From JAFCBV01 sp965370715 (GTDB lineage: Archaea; EX4484-52; B79-G9): a stretch of 29,903 bases of DNA. The stretch is from contig CBDUVQ010000002.1 in NCBI GenBank assembly GCA_965370715.1, positions 1 through 29,903 on the forward strand, given 5' to 3'. A program made the position numbers and the translations under genes. Under the pieces are notes generated by a model that was not told the DNA's origin, did no database searches, and saw only the letters and a program-made list of their open reading frames with translations. Shown one piece after another: positions 21,857 through 29,698 of the stretch; position 1 is the first letter of the stretch; every line of letters begins with the position of its first letter.

Positions 21857-23244
21857 GCACCACCCACAGTCAGGCCATTTATCAGTATGTATGGGGCTGG
21901 GTTGCCGACAGGCACCCAGTTCTCGTGCCCTTTCCCGCACATTCCTGCGCTGTTGCCGCCAATCTTTTTTGATACAGCGACAATGTTTAATAATGTTTCA
22001 AGAAACGATGAAGATGATATTGCGGCTCGATTCAAATGCGTGGTTATGTTTCCGTTTTCCACATTATGCCCTCCAAGAGTCTTAATCTCAAAGCTTCCTC
22101 CGGCAGGATCCTCAAGCGCGCATGTGAACTTGTCAACAATTATGCCTTTTTTGATCGAGGACACCATTTCATCATAAGACTGCTCTCCGGCAGACATGCA
22201 TGTGTTTGTCATGCGCGGAATAATCATGTGTGTGTGGTCCTGCAAACGGCCATTGCCGGTCAAGGGCATGCCAAGTTTTTTTGCAGATTCTCTGCTGTGC
22301 ATATATTGCTTTAGAACTCCGTTCTCAAGCAGAATATTTTTCTTTGATTTGATGCCCTCATCATCATAATAAACAGAGCCCCATGCGCCCGGAATCGAGC
22401 CGTCGTCATATATTGTCACACTGTCTGAGGCCATTTTTTGGTTTAACTTCTTTGCAAGAAGTGAGCGGCCATTTGCAATCCAGTCTGCTTCAACAGCATG
22501 CCCGAAAACCTCGTGAACTAATGTGCCTGCAACTTGTGGAGACATCAGAACTTGCGTTTTGCCGGGTAATGGAGTTTTTGCAGACAAAAAGAGTGTTGCT
22601 TTTTTAGACACCTCTGTTGAAAAATTTTCTAGTCCTTTGTGCATCACTTTTTCAATGCCGCCTTGCGCAGCAGATACATCATAGTTCATTGCCTGCTTTG
22701 ACGCATTCCTTGCAACGCATGTTAGCCCGATACGCGTGCGCTCTATTGCGGTTTCTATTAGGCTTCCTTCTGTGTTTGCAAAAACTTTTTCTGCCTTTGA
22801 TGCACTGATGCCGCCCTGCGCAAAGACAATGCTTTTGCTGCGGGTAAAATCAAGCATCTCATGAAGCAGTTTTCTCTGCTCTTCAAAAGACATATCAAAA
22901 AGGCTTTCTTTTCCAAGAACCTGTACTTTGTCCTGATTCGGCTTTTGAATATCAATCAATATTTTTTCTTTTTTATTTGCTGCGATTGCAAGCGCGCACT
23001 TTCTTGCCGCATCCACTGCTTTGTTGAGGGCGCCTCTTTCAGCAGACTGTGTGGCGGAATATCCCCATGCGCCGTTTGCGAGCACCCGCACACTTATGCC
23101 GAAAAACTCGCCGCTTTGCGCAGCCTCTTCTTTTGTGCTCACACCCATCGAAATGTTTTTCGATGTTATTGCGCGCGAGTCTGCGTAAGAAACGTTTTCA
23201 AGCCCTGCTGCGTAATTCATTGCCTTTGCCAATATGTCTTGCAT
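21853..23244 (-). CDS. tldD: Metalloprotease TldD
   Basis: A 463-residue catalytic subunit of the TldD/TldE protease. The metal-binding HEVFGH motif is at H244-E245-H249 in AGTLVHEVFGHAVEAD, with downstream TNTCMSAG and LGGHNVENG segments of the family. A ribosome site AGGAGA lies about 12 nt before the ATG. It sits downstream of the M29 and M20 peptidase genes on the same strand and overlaps tldE by 4 nt. It probably degrades or matures small unfolded peptides; no RiPP precursor is evident next to it. Confidence 0.93.
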   Translation of the reverse strand: MQDILAKAMNYAAGLENVSYADSRAITSKNISMGVSTKEEAAQSGEFFGISVRVLANGAWGYSATQSAERGALNKAVDAARKCALAIAANKKEKILIDIQKPNQDKVQVLGKESLFDMSFEEQRKLLHEMLDFTRSKSIVFAQGGISASKAEKVFANTEGSLIETAIERTRIGLTCVARNASKQAMNYDVSAAQGGIEKVMHKGLENFSTEVSKKATLFLSAKTPLPGKTQVLMSPQVAGTLVHEVFGHAVEADWIANGRSLLAKKLNQKMASDSVTIYDDGSIPGAWGSVYYDDEGIKSKKNILLENGVLKQYMHSRESAKKLGMPLTGNGRLQDHTHMIIPRMTNTCMSAGEQSYDEMVSSIKKGIIVDKFTCALEDPAGGSFEIKTLGGHNVENGNITTHLNRAAISSSSFLETLLNIVAVSKKIGGNSAGMCGKGHENWVPVGNPAPYILINGLTVGGA

Positions 23245-23276
23245 TAGTATGCTTTCTCCTGTTGTTTGTATTGGGT

Positions 23277-24575
23277 CTATACGGGCATGCCGTTTTTCAT
23301 TACAAGCTTTCCGTCTGCATAAACATTGCCCTGCTTGCCCTTCATTATTTTTATCATATCCTGGTGTGATGATGCCTCGTTTTTTCCCTTGAAAGGTCCT
23401 TTGTTCCAGCCGATTGCGATGTGAATGCTGCCGTATATTTTTTCATCAACTATTGTTGTGCCAACGAACTCTGCGCCGGGATTGCATCCAATTCCAAACT
23501 CTCCAATCATGTCTTTTTTGCCGGTGTTTGTAGCAAGGAATTTTTTAAACTTTTTTGCGCCGTCTCCTTTTGCAGAAAATTCAGTTGCCTTGCCTTTTCT
23601 AAAGACCATCTTCAGGTCACGAATAAGCCCAAACCCTCTCGGCGTAACATAGTCAAAAATTATTGTGCCTTCTGCAGAGGTCTCGATAGGAGCAACAAAA
23701 ACCTCTCCTGCAGGAAAATTGTAGTGCTCTCCGCCTGCTTTTTTCTTTGGTGCAAGCGCGTCGTCACGCAAAAGCACCCTGTTTTTTATGGAAAATGTCA
23801 GGTCTGTGCCGTCATTTGCTGTAATGCGAATCACATCTTTGTTTTTGAATTTTTTCTCATAGTTGTCAATAATATTTATCATCTTTTTGGAAAACGTCTC
23901 CTTTAAAGAATCATAAAAAACAGAAAAGTATTTTTCCTGTGTGACAAATCCCTTGCGCTTTATCGGGATTGAAAGAAGCGCGCTTCGCACGCCGGCTTTT
24001 TCATAGGCATTGTATCTTTCGCGGGATGCCTTCGCCCCATATGCGAGTTTCTCTTCTATTCCGCGCGACCACTCCGGGTCTTCTTCATCCCCTACAGTGA
24101 TGGTTACATCTGCTGAATGAATCAAACCAAGAGAAAGTTTGGAAAGCTCAAAAAGTGTGTTGTCAGGCACTGTTTTGTACCGCGCCCTAAGATCTTTTGA
24201 TGATATTGGAACTCTCATTACATGGCAGCCGCGCGCCCATGCGATTTTCTGAAGCTCGTGCGCAAGCAACAAACAATCCTTTGAGCTTTCAACATACTGT
24301 ATGATGACGGTCTCACCGATACGGCCTTTGTAATGCACAATTCCTTTTATCTCATAAAAAAGCGGCCCGTATTTTGGTTCAGAAAACTTGTCAATAATTT
24401 TATTTTCCTTGCCACTCAATATCTCTTTTTTTGCAGGAAGCTTTTTTGAAATATCACGAACTGCTTTTGCATCGTCCTTTTTCATTTTGGAAATCATCGG
24501 GTTGTCTATCTGAGACACCAGCATAGAATCAGAAACACATTTTGCAATCCATGAAAAATTTATTTTGTTGTTCAT
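23277..24575 (-). CDS. M29 family aminopeptidase
   Basis: A 432-residue thermophilic-aminopeptidase-type metalloenzyme. Metal ligands can be placed in HYNFPAGEVFVAP (Glu), IGEFGIGCNPGAEF (Glu), IYGSIHIAIGWN (His) and SSHQDMI (His/Asp). The N-terminal half has family features such as VHYKGRIGE and WARGCHVMRVP. It removes N-terminal residues from peptides with little specificity in characterised members. GAGGT stands 2 nt before the ATG. It is in a same-strand run with the M20 and TldD/E genes. Confidence 0.88.
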   Translation of the reverse strand: MNNKINFSWIAKCVSDSMLVSQIDNPMISKMKKDDAKAVRDISKKLPAKKEILSGKENKIIDKFSEPKYGPLFYEIKGIVHYKGRIGETVIIQYVESSKDCLLLAHELQKIAWARGCHVMRVPISSKDLRARYKTVPDNTLFELSKLSLGLIHSADVTITVGDEEDPEWSRGIEEKLAYGAKASRERYNAYEKAGVRSALLSIPIKRKGFVTQEKYFSVFYDSLKETFSKKMINIIDNYEKKFKNKDVIRITANDGTDLTFSIKNRVLLRDDALAPKKKAGGEHYNFPAGEVFVAPIETSAEGTIIFDYVTPRGFGLIRDLKMVFRKGKATEFSAKGDGAKKFKKFLATNTGKKDMIGEFGIGCNPGAEFVGTTIVDEKIYGSIHIAIGWNKGPFKGKNEASSHQDMIKIMKGKQGNVYADGKLVMKNGMPV

Positions 24576-24622
24576 CTACCTCAGCTCCCTTCGCTGCACA
24601 GCCCGGCATTTGTGTTGAAAAA

Positions 24623-25759
24623 TTATCTTTTCTCAAGACCGATGTGCTTTTTTATAAAGTGTTCTGTTGTGCGTGCGCCGTCAAAAACATCGTTTATTAT
24701 GACATACTCGTTTGTGGCGTGTGTTGTCCCTTTTGTGCCAAAACCCAGAGAAACTCCGTTTATGCCGTGATTCACAAGGAATGCAAGCAAAGTTGACCCT
24801 GCACTTCCGCCGACTTTTGGTTCGCGCCCGACGTCTCTTATTGCCAAACACATGTTTGTCACAAGAGAATCTTTTTCGTCAATCTGTACGGGCTCCATTT
24901 CACTTTCGACATATAGCTTGTATTTTTCGCTATGGCGCCCAATAACTTTATTCATGTGCTCCTTAATAAGGTTGCATGATATCGGCGGCGCAAAGCGCGC
25001 ATCAATTTCAAAAACGCAGTTGTCCGCAACAATATTTACTCGCTCTCCGCCATAAATAGTGCCGATGTTTATTGTCGCTTCTCCAAGAAGAGGGTGTTTT
25101 TCATTTGATATTGGCGTGTCTTTCAAGTCGCATATTATTTTTGCGCAGTCCTCGATTGCGCTTCTCCCAAGATGCGGATATGCTCCGTGCGCCTTCGTTC
25201 CAAACACAGTCGCCTTTGCATGCATCAGGCCTTTTTGCGCAATATTTATCTCAAATCCGTCGCCATCCAAAATCACAGCCTCTTTTACAGGAAGGCTCTT
25301 GTTTTCAAGCAGAGGTATCAAACCTGCGCCGCCGCCGGACTCCTCATCAGCCATTGCAAGAAAAAGAATGTCCTGCTTTGGAACAACACGGTCTTCGTTC
25401 AGGCTTTTTGCAACTTCTGCAAGCATTGCAACATGGCACTTGTCATCTGTAGCACCGCGCCCGTAGAGCTTTCCGTTTTTTATTTTCCCTGAAAATGGCG
25501 GCGTGTCCCACCCACGTCCTGCAGGCACTGTGTCTGAGTGCGCAATAAATACAAGCGGGCTTTCGCTGCTTTTTCCTTTGAGTATACCCAGAACATTCGG
25601 GCGATTCTTTTCAAAATAGATTTTTCTGACATCAAGGCCTGCTGAAGAAAACACTTCTTCAATTATTTTTGATATCTTCTCTTCATTGCCGGGAGGGTTT
25701 TCTGAAGATGTCTGAACAAGCCTCTGCAGGAGTGCTGTCAACCGTTCTTTTCTAATCAT
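24623..25759 (-). CDS. M20 family peptidase (ArgE/DapE-like)
   Basis: A 378-residue zinc peptidase or deacylase. Motifs in order: HSDTVPAG (metal His, Asp), GRGATDDKCH (bridging Asp), ADEESGGG (catalytic Glu and metal Glu), DGDGFEINIAQKG, and the C-terminal His in GTKGTTHATNEY. The lid domain is present (HAKATVFGTKAHGAYPHLG). It could be a succinyl-diaminopimelate desuccinylase, acetylornithine deacetylase or a general dipeptidase; no biosynthetic neighbour helps decide. Start ATG 25759 (MIRKERL) is preferred to GTG 25786, which would begin 4 nt after the dnaG stop. Confidence 0.87.
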   Translation of the reverse strand: MIRKERLTALLQRLVQTSSENPPGNEEKISKIIEEVFSSAGLDVRKIYFEKNRPNVLGILKGKSSESPLVFIAHSDTVPAGRGWDTPPFSGKIKNGKLYGRGATDDKCHVAMLAEVAKSLNEDRVVPKQDILFLAMADEESGGGAGLIPLLENKSLPVKEAVILDGDGFEINIAQKGLMHAKATVFGTKAHGAYPHLGRSAIEDCAKIICDLKDTPISNEKHPLLGEATINIGTIYGGERVNIVADNCVFEIDARFAPPISCNLIKEHMNKVIGRHSEKYKLYVESEMEPVQIDEKDSLVTNMCLAIRDVGREPKVGGSAGSTLLAFLVNHGINGVSLGFGTKGTTHATNEYVIINDVFDGARTTEHFIKKHIGLEKR

Positions 25760-25789
25760 TGTCCCATCTGCCGGCGCGAGCGCCACACA

Positions 25790-27028
25790 CTACTTCAGGT
25801 CTTCCATAGTTACAAGAAGAACAGAGCGCGATCTGCTGGCGTCTTTTATTGCGGTGCCGACAAGCGTCTGTATGCCTGTGGATTCTGCAAGGCGCACCAT
25901 GTCTTTTGTAATCTCTCCGTCAACAACCAGGGATCCCGGTTCTGACACATGGCCTATTGAGCGCTGAAGCTCTTTTAGCGGCACCCTGCCTGCAAAATTT
26001 CCCTGTGTGTCATAAATTGCAGCAGCTCTTGTTCCAAGAAGGTCGTTTAACTGCTCACGGAACTGGTCTTTTTTGGCAGGGCTCATTTTTTCTTTTTTTT
26101 GTACTTTCTCGGGAGCGGGTGTTGATGTGCTTTTTCTAAAAAGAGGCTTTGCAGGCGTCTGTTTTTTTTGGTCTTGCGATCTTTTCTCTACAGCGCCTGT
26201 GTTTCTTGGCTTCGTTGTAGGGGTTTGTGGTGCAGGCACCTTGTCGCGCAATGCCTTGAATATTTCCTTTTTGGTGAGCTCTTCAACTTCTTTTCCGTAA
26301 GGTGCCCTTGCAACAAAGTCTATTTCAGCGATTTGCCGAATTTCTTTTAGTATCAGGTCCCCACCACGATCTCCGTCAAGGAAGACTGTTGTTTCTTTTT
26401 CCCTGCATAGTTTTGTCAGTGCAGGAGGCGCTGACGTGCCGCCAACAGCAACTGCGTTTTTCACTCCGTGGCGAAGCAGTGTAACCACATCTGCTCTGCC
26501 CTCGCAAATTACTATGTTGTTTGATGTCGCAACATCAGGTCCTGCAGGCATTCCCATGTGTTCTGTTATCTCTGCCTGTCTTACAGATTCCATAAGCTCT
26601 TCTGTAACTGTTGAGGTTTCAGGTATTTTTCCTATCAGCTGCGAAAGTATCTGCTTGGCCCTGTTTATGACATAGTCTCTCTTTACAGTTCGAAGGTCTT
26701 CAACTGTGTCCACAGACAGTTTTGCATTGCACGGACCAACGCGGTCTATTGTCTCAAGCGCTGCTGCCACAAGCGCAGTCTCTGTGATGTCAAGAGAGGA
26801 AGGAATCACTATTGTTCCGTTAGACCTTCCGTTTCTTGTGTCAATAGAAACTTCTATTCTTCCTATCCTTCCGGTCTGCTGCATTTCGCGCAAGTCAAGC
26901 TCCGGTCCGAGCAGGCCTTCGGTCTGCCCAAAAAGAGCCCCTATTACGTCTGGTTTTTCAACTGCGCCCTCTGCATTTATGCGGGCGCGTATCTGGTATT
27001 TTGTAGATGTTTGTGCAAGTTTTGCCAT
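25790..27028 (-). CDS. dnaG: Archaeal DnaG-like primase
   Basis: A 412-residue archaeal DnaG. The TOPRIM domain has NIVICEGRADVVTLL (Glu176) and VFLDGDRGGDL (D218, D220, D224), the metal-binding acidic set. The N-terminal region is the archaeal type (KYQIRARINAEGAVEKPDVIGALFG), without the bacterial zinc-binding and DnaB domains. A Pro/Lys-rich linker lies at about 255-315. Archaeal DnaG has primase activity and is also associated with the RNA exosome. AAGGTGAT sits 5 nt before the ATG. Confidence 0.95.
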   Translation of the reverse strand: MAKLAQTSTKYQIRARINAEGAVEKPDVIGALFGQTEGLLGPELDLREMQQTGRIGRIEVSIDTRNGRSNGTIVIPSSLDITETALVAAALETIDRVGPCNAKLSVDTVEDLRTVKRDYVINRAKQILSQLIGKIPETSTVTEELMESVRQAEITEHMGMPAGPDVATSNNIVICEGRADVVTLLRHGVKNAVAVGGTSAPPALTKLCREKETTVFLDGDRGGDLILKEIRQIAEIDFVARAPYGKEVEELTKKEIFKALRDKVPAPQTPTTKPRNTGAVEKRSQDQKKQTPAKPLFRKSTSTPAPEKVQKKEKMSPAKKDQFREQLNDLLGTRAAAIYDTQGNFAGRVPLKELQRSIGHVSEPGSLVVDGEITKDMVRLAESTGIQTLVGTAIKDASRSRSVLLVTMEDLK

Positions 27029-27169
27029 ATCATATCACCTTCTGACAGAAGTAGTGCAAGAAACAGCATGTTTATTTCTGCGATTTGTGTTTGTTGTTGC
27101 AGTGCGTGTCCTGATATCAGGTACGCGGTATATAGGCAGGCGGTGCCTGCCATGAAGTGTAAACATATA

Positions 27170-27430
27170 CTATTCTTTGCACGCAATACAGTGTATTTTA
27201 TGCATTGCCTCTTCTGCTGTTATTTTGTTTATTTTCAGTTTTTTTGTTTTTGATTTGTGACCGGAAACCAAAAAAACCGGCTTTTCAAATTCAGTGGTTA
27301 GTGTGGTTATGAGTTCGAGATTCGCCCTGTTGTTTTCAGGGCGGTTTTTCAAATATACTAAAATCCTGCCGTCCTTGACAAAGATTTGGGTTTTCTGTTG
27401 GCCTGTTTTTACATGAACCTGTAAAAACAC
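27170..27430 (-). CDS. DUF167 family protein
   Basis: An 86-residue protein of the DUF167/YggU family: VHVKTGQQKTQIFVKDGRILVYLKNRPENNRANLELITTL, then FLVSGHKSKTKKLKI, follow the family consensus of a basic, compact alpha/beta domain (PxxGKANxxLI; VSGxxSRxK). The function is not established. The start is GTG at 27430 with GGTGG just upstream. It precedes dnaG on the same strand across a 141-bp gap, in which I see no convincing gene. Confidence 0.8.
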   Translation of the reverse strand: MFLQVHVKTGQQKTQIFVKDGRILVYLKNRPENNRANLELITTLTTEFEKPVFLVSGHKSKTKKLKINKITAEEAMHKIHCIACKE

Positions 27431-27487
27431 GCCACCAGTACATTCTGTTAAAATGCTTCCACCTTTGATGTTTTTGATAAAAGAAGC

Positions 27488-27601
27488 GTGCTATAGCCTG
27501 TGAGTAACACAACCGCGTCATGGGGTCGAAACCCTTGCGTTGCTGACGAACACAGGCTTTTCGTCCTGCGCCACTCTGTTGAGTAATCTACAGAATAGCA
27601 C
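27488..27601 (-). ncRNA. Candidate structured RNA with pseudoknot
   Basis: Read on the minus strand. GTGCTAT (27601-27595) pairs with ATAGCAC (27494-27488). GACGAA (27565-27560) pairs with TTCGTC (27550-27545), and the loop of that hairpin carries AGCCTGTG (27558-27551), which is perfectly complementary to CACAGGCT (27502-27495), directly abutting ATAGCAC. The loop pairing makes an H-type pseudoknot, and the two long-range helices would stack on one continuous 15-nt strand. A small hairpin TCTGT/ACAGA lies between. A TATA box at 27627-27637 is about 25 nt upstream of the predicted 5' end. It could be an independent RNA or a long leader of the DUF167 gene. Confidence 0.5.
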
Positions 27602-27625
27602 AACACGGGTGTCTGTTCGTTCGGG

Positions 27626-27640
27626 GTTTTTAAATAGCTT
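27626..27640 (-). promoter_or_regulatory. TATA box for the 27.5-kb structured RNA
   Basis: On the minus strand CTATTTAAAAACCCC gives a TATA box centred near 27634, predicting a start near 27609. The first ORF on this strand starts about 180 nt later, with the structured element between. Confidence 0.5.
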
Positions 27641-27752
27641 TGTTTTGTGTTGCTATGTCTTTAATCTGCGCGCCTGGGCCAGATGGGTTACCAAACCAAC
27701 CAATGCAATATCCTTTATTTGCCCTGCTTGACAGAGTTTGCCTTCTGTTTTG

Positions 27753-27836
27753 GTTTCAGGAACCCTGTGATTGGCCATAAAACCACATTCGCGGAGAGCC
27801 AGAGAGATGAATGAGTGTAAATAGTTCTCCTGAAAC
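27753..27836. other. 9-bp inverted repeat in the non-coding stretch
   Basis: GTTTCAGGA (27753-27761) and TCCTGAAAC (27828-27836) are perfectly complementary and enclose 66 nt. On the minus strand a TATA-like ATCATATAAAG at the end of the AbrB-PhoU gene (near 27862) could start a transcript just before this stem. The rest of 27640-27750 has a small ACAGA/TCTGT hairpin and no gene that I can support. Confidence 0.4.
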
Positions 27837-27859
27837 GTGGCGTCTCTTTGGGGTTTGCT

Positions 27860-28810
27860 TTATATGATGGCTTTTCTGCTTAGTTCTTCGTAAAAGCACA
27901 AATTTATGATTTCCATGTTTATGTCATTTATTGCTCTCAGTATTCTGTCAATATATATTCTCAATTCAGGGTTCTTTATCTTGCAGACATCGTCTTTTAA
28001 TATGTTTGAGTGCAGTGCTGCGCTTTTTAACAGGGATGCCTTTTTGTTGCTTGTAAGATATTTTATTTTGGTTTTTAGTTCGTCCCTTATTGTTATAACC
28101 AGTTTTTTTATTTCTGTAATTGCGTTTCTGTCTGATTTTATTGTGTTTCCTATCGAGTACAAATTATCTCCAATGTTTTCAAGTTTTTTTGCAATCAAAA
28201 AATAAGCTAGTGATTGTGCAGGCGTCTTTATTGATTCTTTTGTAATTGCATTGTAATTTTTGTCTGAGTAAAGTATTTTCTTGTTTGCCAGATTGTACAA
28301 TCGGTCTATTTCATTTTCATTGTCTTCTATGGCATCGTAATCAGAATTAAGGAGATTGTCTATTAATTCAGAGATTATATATGATGTTCGGACAAATATC
28401 TGATTAAGTGTGAGTTTGGTGTGGTTAAGAAGTGTCTTGATCTTGATCTTGTTTTTGTCTTCGTATATTATTTCTGTGCCACTCATTTGGCTTAGCGCCT
28501 TTTTGAGGGTGTTTTTTGTTTTGGTATCAAAGCCTTTCGGACAGTGAATGATTATTGTGTCTATACCAAGATAGTATGACGCAAAAAATACTTGTGCCAG
28601 ATTTTCTTTGTACTCCTCTGTGTTTAAGAAGATCTGGTCAATATTGCCCGCATCTATTGATTGTGATGTTTTCAGTATTAGTGTTTCAGAATCTTTTTCT
28701 TTTATGAACATAACATTTTTTGGAGCCATGCCTGTTTTTTTTACCCATTCTTTCGGTAGTGTAATTGCATAGGTTTTTCCACCTATCATTTGTAGTTTTC
28801 TTGGATGCAT
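27860..28810 (-). CDS. AbrB-PhoU domain transcriptional regulator
   Basis: A 316-residue protein. Residues 1-45 are a SpoVT/AbrB swapped-hairpin DNA-binding domain (RKLQMIGGKTYAITLPKEWVKKTGM), and the remainder is PhoU-like helical repeats (DAIEDNENEIDRLYNLANKKIL; KKLENIGDNLYSIGNTIK). This architecture is known in archaea and is tied to phosphate-responsive regulation, although no pst genes are visible here. The start MHPRKLQ at 28810 is preferred to 28837. Codons are markedly A/T-rich compared with dnaG or cdc48, which may reflect transfer or weak selection. Confidence 0.86.
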   Translation of the reverse strand: MHPRKLQMIGGKTYAITLPKEWVKKTGMAPKNVMFIKEKDSETLILKTSQSIDAGNIDQIFLNTEEYKENLAQVFFASYYLGIDTIIIHCPKGFDTKTKNTLKKALSQMSGTEIIYEDKNKIKIKTLLNHTKLTLNQIFVRTSYIISELIDNLLNSDYDAIEDNENEIDRLYNLANKKILYSDKNYNAITKESIKTPAQSLAYFLIAKKLENIGDNLYSIGNTIKSDRNAITEIKKLVITIRDELKTKIKYLTSNKKASLLKSAALHSNILKDDVCKIKNPELRIYIDRILRAINDINMEIINLCFYEELSRKAII

Positions 28811-28849
28811 ATGTTGTATCTTATTGTAAAAGTACATATTTATTTGTGT

Positions 28850-28859
28850 AGTACGTACT
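28850..28859. promoter_or_regulatory. Palindrome upstream of the AbrB-PhoU gene
   Basis: AGTACGTACT is a perfect 10-bp palindrome followed by a second TACGTA-like core (TTTACGTAG). It lies between the promoter of the AbrB-PhoU gene and the promoter at 28871, where an autoregulatory operator would be expected. Confidence 0.45.
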
Positions 28860-28870
28860 TTACGTAGGGG

Positions 28871-28882
28871 AAGTATATAATC
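28871..28882 (+). promoter_or_regulatory. TATA box ahead of tiny ORFs
   Basis: AAGTATATAATC is centred near 28877. A transcript would start near 28900, close to an ATG at 28897. Confidence 0.5.
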
Positions 28883-28922
28883 CTCTTTCTCCTTTTATGG
28901 TTTATAGAATGGAGGCGATTCT

Positions 28923-29012
28923 ATGGGCTATGAAATGGAAATGGATGAGATCTGGGAAGAAAATCAATATAGAACGGGTTTGAAACGAAGAGAGGCGCCT
29001 CACTGTGGATAG
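28923..29012 (+). CDS. Possible 29-aa small protein
   Basis: ATG 28923 is preceded by GGAGG with a 7-nt spacer, the best ribosome site of this region, and reads MGYEMEMDEIWEENQYRTG then LKRREAPHCG and a stop. It has an acidic, Met-rich N-terminus and a basic C-terminus. A different frame from ATG 28897, about 20 nt after the TATA centre, gives a 28-residue alternative ending at 28983. I recognise neither. The GGAGG/TATA arrangement argues for translation, but at this length it could be chance. Confidence 0.35.
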   Translation: MGYEMEMDEIWEENQYRTGLKRREAPHCG

Positions 29013-29035
29013 GGATTCGCGGTGTTTTAAGCCCG
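28976..29035. other. Hairpin region; 29036-29325 otherwise featureless
   Basis: CGGGTTT (near 28976) can pair with AAGCCCG (29029-29035), one G-U pair, around the 10-bp palindrome GAGGCGCCTC (28992-29001). It overlaps the small ORF, so a non-coding structured RNA is an alternative reading. From 29036 to about 29325 I see no gene, repeat or RNA that I can support. Confidence 0.3.
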
Positions 29036-29325
29036 AACTCCGCCCACTTTACGAATGAATGCAAAAATTAAATCAGCATACTACGAAAATGTGCCTGAGG
29101 TTCATACTCAATACGTAATGGGTTTTTGCCATAAAACAGGCTAATGCTAGTGAATATGTAAATATTTTGTAAACAGCTCCACCCTGAATGGCTGAGTTTC
29201 AACGGTTGTGCGGCTTCTTTGTATGATCTGGCGCATTATGGTCTTTTCAAACGCGTATTTCTGTCAGATGTCTCTCGCTTGTAGGCTACGCCCTTATTTG
29301 ATAGTATGCGCGCAATAGCATTCAA

Positions 29326-29337
29326 TTATTAAAACAT
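29326..29337 (+). promoter_or_regulatory. hjc promoter
   Basis: AATTATTAAAACATAAAA centred near 29330 is about 25 nt from the hjc ATG, so transcription should begin at or just before the start codon. Confidence 0.45.
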
Positions 29338-29354
29338 AAAATCAGAAGAGTTGT

Positions 29355-29678
29355 ATGACTTACAAAAAAGGGTATTCTTTTGAGCGCGAACTCAGGGAGC
29401 ACCTAACCGGCAACGGGTGGGTGGTTATCCGCTCAGGGGGCAGCAAAAAACCAGACCTTGTAGCTGCAAAAGATGGAAAAATAATGATAATAGAGTGCAA
29501 GGCCACAAAAGATAATAAAGTATATCTTGCCAAAGAAGAAGTGCTGCACCTAAAGAAAGTCGCCGAAGCTTTTGGCGGCGAGTGTATGTTTGCAATAAAG
29601 CGCAAGAATAAAAAGTGGTCTCTTGTTGATGTTTCCTGTCTCAAGGAAACTGCATGCAGCTTTGTTGCGGTATTATAA
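29355..29678 (+). CDS. hjc: Holliday junction resolvase Hjc
   Basis: A 107-residue archaeal resolvase of the nuclease fold that cuts four-way junctions made by RadA. The catalytic set is visible: Glu10/Glu12 in GYSFERELREHL, Asp34 in RSGGSKKPDLVA, and Glu47 and Lys49 in IIECKATKDNKVYL. The C-terminal ~20 residues (DVSCLKETACSFVAVL) form the usual extension. It starts about 25 nt after a TATA box. The next gene follows after 20 bp and may be cotranscribed. Confidence 0.94.
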   Translation: MTYKKGYSFERELREHLTGNGWVVIRSGGSKKPDLVAAKDGKIMIIECKATKDNKVYLAKEEVLHLKKVAEAFGGECMFAIKRKNKKWSLVDVSCLKETACSFVAVL

Positions 29679-29698
29679 ATTGTATGGTTGGTGATTTG

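Noticed and set aside
26977..27186. 69-residue minus-strand frame between DUF167 and dnaG
   Set aside because: It overlaps the dnaG start and ribosome site in another frame, has no recognisable domain and no good start signal.
27519..27535. GGGGTCGAAACCC resembling a tRNA T-arm
   Set aside because: The loop and stem lengths do not fit a T-arm, and no anticodon or acceptor stem can be built around it.
27804..27836. C/D box guide RNA (GAGATGA ... CTGA)
   Set aside because: The C box mismatches the RUGAUGA consensus and no C'/D' pair is found.
29098..29112. CTGAGGTTCATACTC as a tRNA T-arm
   Set aside because: Only four base pairs form, the loop is not canonical and no D-arm or acceptor stem is found.
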